A DNA stretch of 64,000 nt from Hygrophila difformis (GCA_030278955.1 JAOANR010000005.1:1221431-1285430), one strand, 5' to 3'; counted from the first letter of the stretch, positions 32,589-45,451 are shown. Program-made: numbers and translations. Notes: generated by a model not told the origin, from the letters alone.

Positions 32589-34297
32589 CTCCCTCCATCC
32601 CGCGAAGTTTGATACCTTTCTTTTGGGCACGGTAATTTAGGTGGTGTAGTTTAGTAGTTAAAGTGGTGTGAGTGTTTGTATTTAAAATTCTAATAAATTT
32701 TGATACTGTTTATTAGTTAACTTTGACTTAATGTTATCGTAATGATGTAATTACAGAAAAACAATCAAGTGTGGTCTTGTTAGAATCGTCTAATCGTGTA
32801 ATTTTAGAATATATATTTGGAAAAAAGGGTAAATATGTCCTTTTTCTTTTAAAAAAATTCAAATCAGTCCTTTTCTATTTTATTACCAAAATAGTCCTCT
32901 ACAAATGCTAATTATGTCCAAATCAGTCCTTTTTCACTAATTATATTCTAATTGCTGACGTGGCAAGGGTTTTAATTTAAACCTGACACGTGTGCATAAT
33001 ATTAGTCCTTTTTCTTTTATCTTTTGCCAATTCAGTCCTAAACTTTTATTTTGTTCTATTTAGTCCTCTACCCCAATCACTCATTTTTATATTAATTGGC
33101 CTCAAACCTTTCAAATTATTTCATTTTAGGCCCAGAACCTTAAATTTTTTATTATTACTAATACATTTATCAAATAAATGCCCAACATACTTCCGTAAAT
33201 AAAATTAAATACCAAACCTCATACATTGGGTTTGACCGACTTGTTACTGGGTCTTCGAAGTTCCGAATTTTACGGACTCTCTCTAACCATCCGACCGTAA
33301 CGATGGTTCATTGGTTCTGGTTTCCTTCAGCAACAATCAACACAATCATATTTTGTGGACAATAAAATTCAGGCTATTTTTTAAATATTTTTAACAATAT
33401 TAATATTTTTCAATAAAACCAAGGCTTCCTGTATCTATAACCTTCCAAAAATTCAAGTTAAATCATTTACTCAAATATTGCTACATCCTAAGGTAGGACG
33501 CAAAGTAAGATTCTGTTGATTGTTACTGAAGGAAACCAAAACCAATGAACAATAGGTTGCGGTCGAGTGGTTATTAGAGAGAGTCCGTAAAATTCCGGTA
33601 CTTGAAAGACCCGATAACAAAGCAGTCGAACCCAATATATGAGGTTTGGTGTTTAATTTTATTTATGGAAGTATGTTGTGCGTTTATTTGATAAATGGAT
33701 TAGTAATAATAAAAAATTTAAGGTTCTGGGCCTAAAATGAAATAATTTGAAAGGTTTGAGGCCAATTAATATAAAAATGAGTGATTGGGGTAGAGGACTA
33801 AATAGAACAAAATAAAAGTTTAGGACTGAATTGGTAAAAGATAAAAGAAAAAGGACTAATATTATGCACACGTGTCAGGTTTAAATTAAAACCCTTGCCA
33901 CGTCAGCAATTAGAATATAATTAGTGAAAAAAGGACTGATTTGAACATAATTAGTATTTGTAGAGGACTGTTTTGGTAATAAAATAGAAAAAGGACTGAT
34001 TTGAATTTTTTGAAAAGAAAAAGGACCTATTTATCCTTTTTTCCATATATATTTTATACAATTTTTATCTGTACCAATTTTGAAATATTAAGAATTAAAG
34101 AAATACAAGAGACTTTTTGTAGAAAAGTAAAATTGTATTGGAATTTGTGCAGAATAGTAAAATTGATTACTTTTGACAATAATTAAAATTCTAATCAAAT
34201 TTATATTAATCTAATTTATCTAAAAATGAAAAGGTGTCAAACTTCGTAGGACACCCAAAAAAAGGAATAGGTGTCAAACTTCGTGGGACGGAGGGAG
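32589..34297. mobile_element. Stowaway-like MITE, split by a nested fold-back element
   Basis: The outer ends CTCCCTCCATCCCGCGAAG and CTTCGTGGGACGGAGGGAG are inverted repeats flanked by TA on both sides. Removing the insert at 32819-34044 leaves an element of about 480 bp whose closest relative in the window is at 40440-40797. Confidence 0.88.
32819..34044. mobile_element. Mutator-like fold-back element with long terminal inverted repeats
   Basis: Inverted arms of about 520 bp (32819-about 33340 and about 33508-34044) enclose a 165-bp AT-rich loop. The ends are GGAAAAAAGGGTAAATATG and the complementary CCTATTTATCCTTTTTTCC. A perfect 10-bp target duplication, ATATATATTT, lies at 32809-32818 and 34045-34054. 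Long arms, GG/CC ends and a 9-10 bp duplication fit a non-autonomous Mutator-like element. It encodes nothing recognisable; mirror-image short ORFs on the two strands are only the two arms. Confidence 0.88.
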
Positions 34298-35456
34298 TAT
34301 TAATTAGTAGTACTCATAGTTTTAGGGTTGATGAAGATGAAGAAGGGTTTAAAGTTATTTACTTATTTAAATGACTTGTAATAGTCGTACAAGTTTATAT
34401 ACAGACCAGTAGGATTTAATAGGAAGAAATAGAAATGGAAAATGGGAAATAGGTTCCACGCGAACCTTATAGATTAAGGTAGGTGCGAAAGTGGTCCAAA
34501 ATTAAAGTAAAAAAGTGGACTGGAGTCTTAGTGTCTTATAGTCTTTACACACAGCCGATCCAGAAATAAAATAGTAAAATACTAGTAACACAAACAAAGA
34601 AAGAAAGGATACAACACAATCATACATGTATGTATCAAGGGGCCGAAAGTGAAAATACAGAAATAATAATCCTCTACATACACATTTAGTACTACATTGG
34701 ATGCCACACTGCTACCTGCTCTGCTTCTTCATCACTTGAGATCTAATCATCTAATCACTTTCTGAGTTGCTGCCCACCCGCTTTTTGCGTCTGCTGTCTC
34801 CTGCTCTTTATTATAGTGAAGTACTACTCCATTATTCAAAGAAACCCACAATAGAAAAACAGAAAAACAAATACCTAAAGGACCGGACCGACTATATGAG
34901 TGATGTCATTTTGTCCTTTTTTTTTTTTTTTTTTAAAAAAAAACAATGTACTATTGGACTCTAAAACTTCTGTAGCCCATTTAAAATGGGCGGTTCGTGG
35001 GCTGACGCAAATTGGACCCATATGGGGCTTGGGCCGAAGCCTTCAAAATACTAGTATGTAGTAGTACTAATTAGACAAGTACTACTACTACTCACTCTGC
35101 AATCCAACTCAAAAATATCACATTCACAGGAGCCAACAGTTTCAGAAATTATCACACCACCATTTTCGTTCCATTCCCTCTTCTTGTTCGACAAACTCCT
35201 CCTCCTCCTTGTTGGTCATTCTCCAACAGTCCTCCACACTTGAACCTGCTGCCTAACCTCGCTAGTATCAGCAGGCGGGCTGCTGCCACTCCTACTTTGA
35301 GTGACATCGCTGCCTTTAAACTTTAAACCCCTCCCCTCCCCTCTTGTCCCCTTGATTCCCCCCTTGGCCCTTCATTCATTTTCATTTTTCAAGCAACCTC
35401 ATTTGCCAATTCAACTTTCGAGGGAGAAAATAATACAACTGCTTCATTTACCCAAA
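34298..35456. other. Intergenic region and presumed promoter/leader of the BPG2-like gene
   Basis: No ORF or repeat is supported except a T18/A9 run at about 34918-34943. The CT-rich stretch 35160-35450 directly before the ATG looks like a plant 5' leader. No convincing TATA box was identified. Confidence 0.45.
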
Positions 35457-38434
35457 ATGGCAGGTTTACTGCCGCCCATCCCTCTCTCTTCACTCTTCGC
35501 TAATCTTCAATTCAATCTCTCTTCTGCAACCAATAATACTCGACCACCCAAATTTCACTATTTTACAGGTAACTTAGTTTAATATTATGCTGTATGCTTT
35601 TATGTTCTTGCACTTTGGATTGATTGATTGGAGTGATATCCACTGGTTTAAAACCGACTTCTTTACAGGAATGGGTTTAGTAAGTGAGAAAATTACGCGT
35701 ATAAGGAAAGGCTTGTATTTGGTGAGAGCTACTGATTCTGTTTTTCAGAAAACTGAGAAAACTAATGGTAGGAATTCGAGAAAGAATGATAAAGCTTTGC
35801 TTGCGAGTGAAGGGAGGGATGAGGATGAGAAATTCGGGCTTATATGTCCCGGCTGCGGGGTTTTCATGCAGGATACAAACCCTAATCTTCCAGGGTATTT
35901 CCAGAAGAGAAAATTGGAAGTAGTTGGGGAATCACAGGATGATGTGGAGGATTTGTTGGATGAGGAAGACTTCGAAGAAGATGGTGAGGATTTGGGAGTT
36001 GGCATTGAGGGAGCATTGGAGGATGATGATGATGATGATGATTTTGGGGATGACCTTGAGGGAAATTTTGAAGAAGGTGATGATGAGGATTCTAGTAATG
36101 ACATTGAACAAAAATTTGCAGAAGATGATGGAATCAATTGGGATGCAGAGGATTGGGACTCGATCTTTAAGGACAAAGAGGCCAAATATTTGAAGGAGTT
36201 GGATGGATTTGCTCCAGCAGGAGTTGGTTATGGGAACATTACAGAGGAGACATTGGAGAAGGAAAGATTGAAGAAGATTTCCAAGGCCGAAAGGAAAAGA
36301 ATTGCTAGGGAGGCTCAAAGTGAGAAGGAAGAGGTGATTGTGTGTGCGAGATGTCACTCGCTGAGGAATTATGGACTAGTAAAGAATCAAGTGGCTGAGA
36401 ATTTGATACCTGATTTTGATTTCGATAGACTGATAAGCACAAGGTTGATGAAACCCACTGGCAAAGCGGATGCTACCGTGGTGGTTATGGTGGTCGACTG
36501 TGTTGATTTCGACGGCTCATTTCCTAAGCGTGCAGCCAGTTCTCTGTTCAAAGCATTGACAGATATTACAGAGGGTTCCAGGCGTGGTAAAAGGTTGCCA
36601 AAGCTTGTACTCGTTGCCACGAAGGTTGATCTTCTTCCTTCCCAGGTTTCACCCACAAGGTTGGATAGATGGGTTAGGCACCGTGCCAAAGCGAATGGAG
36701 CACCTAAGCTAAGTGCGGTGTATTTGGTTAGTGCGAGGAAAGATTTAGGTGTGCGAAATCTTCTGAAATTCATCAAAGACTTGGCTGGACCTAGGGGTAA
36801 TGTCTGGGTTATTGGTGCTCAAAATGCTGGGAAATCGACATTGATAAATGCATTCTCCAAAAAAGAAGGGGTGAAGGTTGCTAAGCTTACAGAGGCTCCT
36901 ATTCCGGGAACAACACTCGGCATTGTAAGGATCGGAGGAATTTTGCCTGCAAAGGCAAAGATGTATGATACCCCTGGTCTTCTACACCCCTACTTGATTC
37001 CTATGAGATTGAACCGGGATGAGCAAAAAATGGTTGAGATACGAAAAGAACTTCAACCTCGAACATATAGGATAAAGGCAAGTTATTATTCATACATTGC
37101 CAACTTTAACCTTTTAAACCAGCTGGAAAGTTTAGCAGGTACTGTATGCTTTTGTTGTTTTGAAAGAACTATCTACTGGGAAATAGCTTAATACAGTGTA
37201 GAAAGTGTAGGGATTTAGTTATGAGGCAATTTTTTTTATTTTTCGTTTGAATGGGGCAACAAGTGGAAAGGGAGAATCATTTGTTGAGTAAATAATTCAT
37301 ACAATATGCTTTGCAATGTATGGTAATGGTAGAGAGTCACATTTGAGAGATACATGCTCTAGTGGCTGCATTCTTTTCCTCTTGAACTTGAACAAGTGAT
37401 TTGTTAGTTTGTTTGACAGGTATTGTTTGTAAGAAGCCACATCACTAGTAATCTACTCTGCATTCTGTGAAGTAGAAATTCATATTGCTATGTGCTTTCA
37501 GCAACGACCGGCAATTTACTTATTATTAGCGGGGAGTTTACTTCTAGCTTTGATTTCATATCCAAATGAGTAGAAAGAAAATGCTTGGTAGTTCCCAGTA
37601 AAAGATATTTTTAAAAGTTTTCTTCTTGCTATTATCGAGAACACCCTGGTGTCCTGCTTTTCAGTCTCTGTCCTCCTCATCCTGCACTAAGATACCCTAG
37701 TAGTTCTATTGTATTAAGTATTTTTGCATGGTTAAATCTGTAGCTGAGATCCAACAATTTCTTCTTTCCCTTACCCCTTTTTTGGGTCTGGATCTTTTCT
37801 GTTTTACTTGCCATTGCTCTTGGTTGTAATGTGATGCTTTAATCACATGCAGGCTGGTCAAGCTGTTCATGTTGGTGGTTTAGTTAGATTGGATCTCGAC
37901 CAAGCTTCTGTTGAAACCATATATGTGACTGTCTGGGCATCGCCCAGTGTTTCTCTTCACATGGGAAAGATGGAGAACGCCGATGAGATAAAGAACAAGC
38001 ATGCTGGAATTAGATTGCAGGTAATGCCTTGCCCCCACCACTTGACAAGCTGGCTGAAAAGTTTTAAGAAAAGGAATTCCCTTTTTAGATAAATAGCATA
38101 AGCCTGGAATAGCCATCAAACATATATCAATTGCATCAATGGTGATTGCAAAGAGAATGACTGAGTTGAGATTGCCCTATAACTATTGTGATGCGAATTG
38201 ATGATTTCTCAATTTATTTGGTACAATTACATGAAGTTTGAAACTGCAGTCTATTGAATCAACTAATTAATTAAGTTGTTGAATTTATATTTATCAAAAT
38301 ATCAAATAGACTTAATGAATTAAGTGCCGGACCATTAAGTTAAAATGATAAACTCCTTAAAGTGTTGTTATCCTTAGACCTTGCTTGATGACTATTTTTT
38401 GGAAGGACTTCTTTGTATTAATATACTCCATCAG

Positions 38435-38465
<31 letters not shown>

Positions 38466-39506
38466 TATTTTTTAAAAAAAAATTAATTTTATTTATTTAT
38501 TTATATCAAGTGTTACATTTCATGATTTCACACAATCCAAGACACATTTTTTACGTTTAATATCCCAAATTGTATAAAAGTGATAATTATAAAAATTTGA
38601 TATTCTAAATCTATGTGATTAGACGAATCCAACAAGATCCCAATTGACTATATTTTATCTTATATAACTGTATTAAAAAGTCGAATCAAAGTTACTCAAT
38701 GAATAGTAATTACAATGCAAACGTAACACTTAAAAAAAACGGAGGAAGAAATCAAGATTTCATTTGGTTAATGTGGTGTGCAACTGACTAGCAAAATAGT
38801 GTTTAGAATAAACTGCTGATACATCACTTTTAGTATAAATTCAGATGCTTAGGTTATTCATATTTCAGGTTTACCAAATGCAACATTAGACTGAGGTTAC
38901 ATGACTACATCTCATGGTGATTGGGCTCTCTGTGACTGTTTGTGTTTTTCACCTGGTCGCCCTGGGTATATAATATCATGGTCTTCCTCCATTTGCCATT
39001 CTCAATCTGGTTCCTTTACTGTCTAACTGGCCTTGTCTATTTAGCTAAAGAAACATCAGATGCTGAATAAGTAATATTAGTGTATAGCTTTTTCTGGTGA
39101 AGTTTGGCAAAACATGATCTCAGAGAATACTTTTTGATCCTTTGATTTGTATGTTCTGTTCCAGCCGCCTGTTGGTGTTGAGCGAGCTTCTGAATTGGAT
39201 GAATGGGTGAAAAAAGGCATCAAGGCATCCGGGGTGAGCTGGGATGTGAACAGCATGGATGTGGCAATAGCAGGCTTGGGCTGGTTCTCGTTATGCTTAA
39301 AAGGTGAAGCTAATTTAACACTGTGGACATATGATGGCATCCAGGTTACCCTACGCGAACCTTTGGTACTTGATCGGGCGCCATTTCTTCAGCGCCCTGG
39401 ATTTTGGCTACCAAAGGCTATATCTGAAGCGATTGGAAATCAGACTAAACTGGAAGCGCAGTCTAAGAGAAAGGATGCAGATGAAAGTAGGGCGCTTGTT
39501 TCCTGA
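35457..39506 (+). CDS. BPG2: BPG2-like chloroplast GTPase (YqeH/NOA1 family, circularly permuted)
   Basis: Four exons, 35457-35568, 35669-37077, 37853-38020 and 39165-39506, give 676 residues, close to the Arabidopsis protein. The N-terminus (Ser/Pro/Asn-rich, few acids) suits a plastid transit peptide. A zinc-finger-like pair follows: CPGC (97-100) and CARC (263-266), separated by an unusually Asp/Glu-rich stretch (about 128-192). The GTPase motifs come in permuted order: G4 TKVD (355-358), G5 SAR (392-394), G1 GAQNAGKST (420-428), G2 PGTT (450-453), G3 DTPG (471-474). Exon 3-4 sequence forms the conserved C-terminal domain. BPG2 in Arabidopsis is needed for plastid rRNA maturation and for normal greening under brassinosteroid shortage. 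Introns 1 and 3 are GT-AG; intron 2 appears to be GC-AG (AAG|GCAAGT). Intron 3 contains a MITE. The frame is intact. Confidence 0.93.
38425..38747. mobile_element. Stowaway-like MITE in intron 3 of the BPG2-like gene
   Basis: It begins TA-CTCCATCAG, is followed by an expanded TTTA repeat (about 38437-38466), and ends AAACGGAGGAAG. The core phrases GTGATTAGACGAATCCAACA and GTCGAATCAAAGTTACTCAA match the local family. It lies wholly inside the intron, away from splice sites. Confidence 0.65.
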
Positions 39507-40439
39507 ATAAAACCCCATCTCAGGGTATTATTGCTTTTTGGTGACTACAACATGTTTTCAACTATGGTTTTCCATCGTTTTGACCTCTAACATTAATTCA
39601 TTCAGTCAGTTGGTCTAATGAAGTGTAGCGGCTGACTGTAGAGTGTCGTATGAAGTCTTTTGTGATGGAACAGAGGACTGCTGGTAAAACTAACTTATTT
39701 GGTAGATTTCTTGCATTGTTGAGATCTGCTTCCTGGTGAATTGCTGACATGTTAGTGTATGTTTCTGTGTAGGTGTGTTGTAAATGAAGTGAAGTGAAGT
39801 GAAGTGTATAAATTATTGTCATGCATGAGGTTGGAAATACTTGAGAAATGATGTTGAGGTGTGAAAATTTTTGTTGGGATCATGTTGATGTAGATGTATG
39901 CATAATGCATTCATGTGAGGGAGGAGTGGGGTTGCCAGTTGTTGCCTCGTGAATCCTCATCCCCTCGATCAATATGACTAATTGGCGGCTGGATGAAGCA
40001 GCACGCCCTCTTAAATTTAAAAATTAGTAGTAGTGGTAGTGAGAAATGAGTGGTTCGTGAAGAGACAGCGGAAGGGATGTGCCATCCGATGATATGAGAA
40101 TCTATGTTCCTTTACACTTTAGCAGTCAGTCAGTCAGTCTTATCCGATGTGGGATTTGCGGATTGGGTTTTTATGGCAACAGTCAGCAGCACATCACAGT
40201 TGAGGAATCATGGCAACGGCAATCATCTCATAATAGTACTAGTAGATTATGGATTTCGATATTACTATTATGTCCAAAAGATGGTGTATATGTGTGTCCC
40301 CCTCCCCTATATAGGCCTTGCTGCATGCAGCATGTAGTAGGGCTCCGGCTTTATGCTTTTAATAATTTAAAACAGAGGAGGTCATTTTAATTATTTATAA
40401 TGAAATCTAGCAAGTGCGGAGTTGTAGTACTCTCCCATC
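39507..40439. other. 3' flank of the BPG2-like gene, no further feature seen
   Basis: It contains short GAAGT repeats (39788-39805) and otherwise unremarkable AT-rich sequence. No ORF has support. Confidence 0.5.
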
Positions 40440-40797
40440 CCACGAAGTTTGACACCTATTCCTTTTTTAGGTATCCCACGAAGTTTGACACATTTCTATT
40501 TTTAGATAAATTAAATTAATATAAGTTTGATTAGAATTTTAATTATTAAATCACTTTTACTATTCTGCACAAATTCCAATACAATTTTACTTTTCTACAC
40601 AAAGTTCCTTGTATTTCTTTAATTCTTAATATTTCAAAATTGGTACAGATAAAAATTGTATAAAATATATATTTTAAAACTACACGATTAGACGATTTTA
40701 ACAAGATCACAATTGATTATTTTTCTCTAATTACATCATTACGATAACATTAAGTCAAAGTTAAATAATAAATAGTATCAAAATTTATTAGAATCTT
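40440..40797. mobile_element. Stowaway-like MITE, truncated; uninterrupted relative of 32589-34297
   Basis: The left end TA-CTCTCCCATCCCACGAAG is followed by a partial duplication of that end (GTATCCCACGAAGTTTGACAC near 40472). The remainder matches the reverse complement of 34055-34297 and then 32700-32818 continuously. At 40663-40672 it holds AAATATATAT once, where the other copy is split by the 1.2-kb element. It stops without a terminal repeat where a SINE-like sequence begins. Confidence 0.8.
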
Positions 40798-40801
40798 AGG
40801 G

Positions 40802-40935
40802 TTGGGGACTTACCCTAGTGGTCAAGTCCCCTGCTCCCAACCAATAGATTGGGGGTGGGTTCGATCCCTACCCGGCCCCCTATCCCTCCCCTTTGTACCC
40901 ATTTGTAATTTGTGTGGCGGGACGGACTGGTTAGT
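40802..40935 (+). mobile_element. tRNA-derived SINE (5' part)
   Basis: An A-box-like TAGTGGTCAAG (40816-40826) and a perfect B-box GGTTCGATCCC (40858-40868) are spaced as in pol III promoters. They are preceded by TTGGGGACTTACC and followed by a C/T-rich then G-rich body (GTGTGGCGGGACGGACTGG). No clear A tail or target duplication was found, so the 3' end is approximate. Confidence 0.7.
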
Positions 40936-42550
40936 ATCTAGCACGTTGTGAATTGAGTGAGGTTAATACTAATGTTTAGAAAATTGAAGTGTTCGAGATC
41001 ATGTATTTGTATGTATGTATGTATGTATGTTTTGTGAATTTGTTGGTGAATGTATTGATAGACACTACTTACTTGAAGTATATAACTGCACGGAGTGGGC
41101 ACTAATTCATTTGTCAGTGTGCGTGAAGGAACATTGAATCTTCTCATTTTGCTTTATTTTGTAAGAGATGGATTCCTGACCTGAAAATAAAATACCAAAA
41201 ATAGCAAAGTCACACTCTGTCAGTCTATCCTTTTCTGGAGCGGTATTTATTACTCTTATCTATTCTTAGTAGTACTACTACTACTACTAGTAAGTGGTAA
41301 TATTCCACATCCCAAAGCAAAGCAGGGCAAGTGAAATTGTGAAAACCCTGCACCATGTTTGTTAATAATGACGAATGAAAGATGATATTTCTTTCTTTTA
41401 AGATTTGGTTACCTTGCAGAGACTCTAACTCACTCATCAGTAACAGTAAGTAGCGTACAAGTGTAAAATTGATGAGGAACATATTCTTAACCAAAATGCG
41501 CATATACTAGTATACTAATAGTAGTATAAGTTAGTACCCCACCCACCATGCGTGTTTGATGATGATGATGATGATGATGTCTCTGTTCTTCCAAACATAA
41601 GTAGTAGTACTATCAATATCATCACTTGGAATGTGGAATAGGAGTACTACTCACTCAGTAATCAAATAACTCCGTATATCAGGCTCCATTTAAGGTGGTC
41701 TTGGAATGTGGAATCTCTGTTGTGCACTCACTCCAATTTTTTACTAACTTTTGTAGGAATCATCTACAAATTAGTACTCCATGTGGTATGAGTATCATCA
41801 TCATCCTGCATCACTCCATGAAGATACTAGTACTATTATTAACTACTGCTAGCTAGTGAAGTACTATCAATCAGGCTGCTGGTATTTGTGAGAGTGTATT
41901 TTTCTGTAGAATGAAATGAATGGTAGTACTCCCTCCAATAATAATAGCAATAATAATGTACAGCAGACAGTAGACAGTAGACAGCAGTAGTAGTAGTAGT
42001 CCAATAAATACTAGAGCCGAGTCCCGACATATATTGCCGCAATCTCTCTCGTCAGTCGTCGTCAGTCGTGTCCCTTTATTATTAGAATTAAGTACTTAAT
42101 TGGGTTATGGGTGAGTCATGAGTGATTGCGCTGCTGTTCAGAATCCCGACCCAACACTCCAAATCTCCAATACAATACTACAATAATACTATAGTAATAA
42201 TACTGAAGAAACCAGCAGAAACCAGAGAAGTCAGAAACTTCCATCTCCATCTCCATCATCATCATCTCCATGGCCAGTAGTGCCTCTGCTTAATCAGATC
42301 ATCCATCCATCCATCCAACCAACTAGGTCCGTATAATTAAGGTGGCTGCCACTTGCTGCCTCCTTAATTTTTCCTTTGATGATCAAACTAGACGCAAACA
42401 AATCATCTACTACTTCCTTGTTTCATTAGTCTAGCAGATAGTAGCTAGAATAATAATTCAGATTGAATGATGATTTGAATGAATGCCTTGAATGACAGAC
42501 AGACATCTTACTTAGGTTGTTGTGGGCTTAAACACAATTTAATTAGAGAC
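40936..42550. other. Intergenic region with microsatellites upstream of the transporter gene
   Basis: Short tandem runs include TATG near 41010-41030, GAT near 41560-41578 and TAG/AGT near 41260-41290 and 41985-42000. No ORF is supported. 42170-42550 is probably the leader/promoter of the downstream gene. Confidence 0.5.
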
Positions 42551-45351
42551 ATGGCAGCAGCTGAAAACAAGGACAGCAGCAGCAGAAGGTGGTGCAGGAG
42601 GGATGAAGAAGAAGAAGAAGAAAGCGGTAAGAAGGAGGCTATAATGGCCCCCCCTAGTGCTGCAGCAGGTGGGAATGGGAATGGGAATGGGATTGGGAAG
42701 GTGGTCCGTGTTCTACTACGGAGTGGGGCACATGTTGAACGACATTACATCCGCCTGCTGGTTCACTTACCTCCTCGTCTTCCTCACCGACATTGGTCTC
42801 CCTCCCAGGTACCTAATGCTTCCTTCCTTCCTTGCTTCCTTCTTGACTCTCGAGCTTAGCTTTCTATTCCCCTTTGAATTATTCGCTATATATCCTGCTG
42901 CTTATACACAACACATACATACATACATACATACTGTGTTCCTAGTTCCTACTAACATCTATCTAATTAATATACTGTACGCAGCGATGCTGCTCTTGTC
43001 ATGCTCTCTGGTCAAGTCGCTGATGGTTTCACTACTATCTTCGCCGGCGAATTGGTATGTATATACTCCACATACTACTCCGATGTCCGATATATCCATT
43101 TATGTATGCAAAGAAGTATTCAGTAAGCACCTCAACTTAATATATGTAGATTGACAGATATGGAGGGTTTAAGGTGTGGCATGCCGGTGGATCCCTTCTT
43201 GTTGCTCTTTCATTCTCTTCCGTCTTTGGTGGCTGCCTGCCTTGCAAATTATTCCCATCCATCACTACTACTTCCTCCACTTTCATTTTTACGCCTACCA
43301 CCCGCCTTATCACCTACTACTGCTTCTTTGCTGCAGTTTTCAACGTCGGCTGGGCTGCCACTCAAGTATCACACATGTATGTACTAATCACATCACATCG
43401 CATCGCTTTATTCATTGCTCTTCCTCTTATATATAGAGTGAATCATGCATCATGATGAGTCAAATTAATTAGATTATTACCGCAACACACACACACACAC
43501 ACACACACACTCCGAAATTCAAATAACATGATTATTAATTGTGTCGCTGCTGCAGGTCCATGGTTAACTGCATTACTTTGAATTCTACCAGCAGAGTGGT
43601 GTTAACTAGCTGTCGAAATGCCTTCACAATGGTTAAAAACTTATTACAACTAACCAACCTATTTGCTGCTGCTTTAATTTTTTTTTTTTTTTTCTTCTGA
43701 GTTGCTGTTTCCTTAATAATAATTAACTTGATTTGGAAGGTTGCTAACCTTAGTGTATACGCGGTTGCTTTTGTGGTATTCAACATGGATACAAACAAGT
43801 CGGTAACTAATGTGGAGAATCAGGTATATATATCTATATATTCCAGTTTGCTTTGATTTGAGCTACTAGGTATGTATGTTTAATTTCTCACCTGACCTGA
43901 CTGTGAATAATTAATTGGTTTGTTCAGTACCGCTGGATAGCATATGTATCAATCTTGATTGGGTGCTGTTTTGTGAGCGTATTCCATCTCGGAACACAAG
44001 AGCCAAGGTAAATTTTAATTAAGTAACCACCCATCATGATGCACTTATTTAACTTCATCCCCAAATTAAAACAAACTACTGGTACAAGTTTCATTTATTT
44101 ATTTTTTTTTTTTAAAAAAATTTCCTGCAGATTAAAAGGGGAAGGAGCTCCTGAAACAGGCAATAATGTCCGAATTTCATGGACATACTGGTTTAGCCGG
44201 TTGCTGTACTACCAGGTGGCACTCATTTATGTGCTGACGAGGCTGGTTGCAAACGTCTCCCAGGCATTTCTTGCTTTCTATGTTGTCAATGATCTGCAGA
44301 TGCCTCAATCTTCCAAAGCTTTGGTATATACTAGTATATGAAACTTGAAACTTCCATTCAATATATGATGCAGCCTGCAGCCTTGGCAATGTTTGGGATC
44401 AAAACTACCTAGCTAGTAATATTCAAGAGTACTTTTTTAAATTAATTGTTTTTGCTGGGTGTTGAGCTGTGCATGTTGATTGTTGTGTGTGATTGTTATG
44501 TTTTTAACCATCATTTTTGCTCTCCCATCATTTAGGTCCCTGCTGTAATCTACGTTTCCAGCTTCATCGTGTCGATCCTCCTGCAGGTGCAGATTACGTT
44601 TTCCCTATAATACATATAGTTAATGATCAGATCCAATTAACTGAGAAACACATGATGATGATGAAGTACTACCTACCGTACGTACTAACTATATATGTGT
44701 AGGAGGTTGGGTGGAGTGGTGGACGTTTGAAGGCCGTGTACATAAGTGGATCCCTGCTGTGGATAATAAGTGGGGGTGGAATCCTGTTGTTGCGGAGCTC
44801 AATGAAGGGGTTTATGTACCCACTGTCCATACTCATTGGGGTTGCCAATGCCGTTGATCATGGTGTCCGGGATTAGTATGCAGAGCTTCTTAGTTGGGGA
44901 GGATGTGAATGGATGTGCATTTGTGTACGGCTCCCTCAGCTTTCTGGATAAAATACTATGTGGATTGGTGTTGAGCCTCCTCCTCGAATCCTACCAAGGT
45001 AACTAGTAAATGGAATACTACTACTACTTCTAAATGGAATTACTACTTCCTACTAGCTTAGAAATAAGTACTACTTACTACCAAAGTAATTAAGTATGAA
45101 TATAATGTTGTCTTATTATTATTACTGCAGGCTCAACTACTACTCCAGCAGCTGAAATGTGCAATTCATCATCATGTATTCGTTTATTCGGCCTGCAGCA
45201 GCTGCAGTACTTTTCCATGACACGATACGGGTTGGGCCTCCTCCCAATTATTTGTTCATTACTTGGGATTGTGGCCACCCTCACTATGAAGCTTCCCGAG
45301 TCATCGTCTTCTTCAATGATCATCATCGAACCATTGTTGGCCGCCGCGTGA
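42551..45351 (+). CDS. MFSD12-like major facilitator (MFS_2/GPH-type) membrane transporter, two apparent frameshifts
   Basis: Ten exons fit GT-AG borders and phases: 42551-42808, 42985-43054, 43150-43376, 43556-43631, 43740-43823, 43928-44007, 44131-44323, 44536-44586, 44703-44998 and 45131-45351. Family landmarks include FYYGVGHMLNDITSACW, VMLSGQVADGFTTIFAGEL, DRYGGFKVWHAGG, FNVGWAATQVSHM, SMVNCITLNSTSRVVL, SCRNAFTMVANL and a C-terminal MTRYGLGLLP helix. Animal MFSD12 is a lysosomal/melanosomal cysteine importer; the plant role is not established. Two breaks exist. The acidic N-terminus (ATG 42551) is in a different frame from the first helix across a GGGAAT repeat (42670-42700); an in-frame ATG at 42675 could serve instead. 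In exon 9, near 44851-44853, one extra base creates an early stop. Either the allele is decaying or the assembly has indels. Confidence 0.82.
43486..43510. repeat. AC dinucleotide microsatellite in transporter intron 3
   Basis: About 12 consecutive CA units within the intron between exons 3 and 4. Confidence 0.9.
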
Positions 45352-45451
45352 GAGTGAGATCAAAGGTAAAAATTAATTAATTAATTAAATTAAATAGTAA
45401 TATACTCCCCATCAACTAATTAACTGCATGCAGCATCCAGTAATTAAGCTT

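Noticed and set aside
32990..33871. Two 70-residue hydrophobic ORFs (32990-33202 plus, 33659-33871 minus) that look like a conserved protein
   Set aside because: They are mirror images from the two arms of the fold-back element, so their similarity is explained by the inverted repeat.
40802..40935. tRNA gene
   Set aside because: Only A- and B-box-like segments are present; acceptor and anticodon stems do not fold convincingly, so a SINE is the better call.
42551..42859. Glu-rich 100-codon protein ending at 42859 as an independent gene
   Set aside because: Its end reads through a good donor site and the downstream exons clearly belong to the transporter; treated as the frame-shifted first exon.
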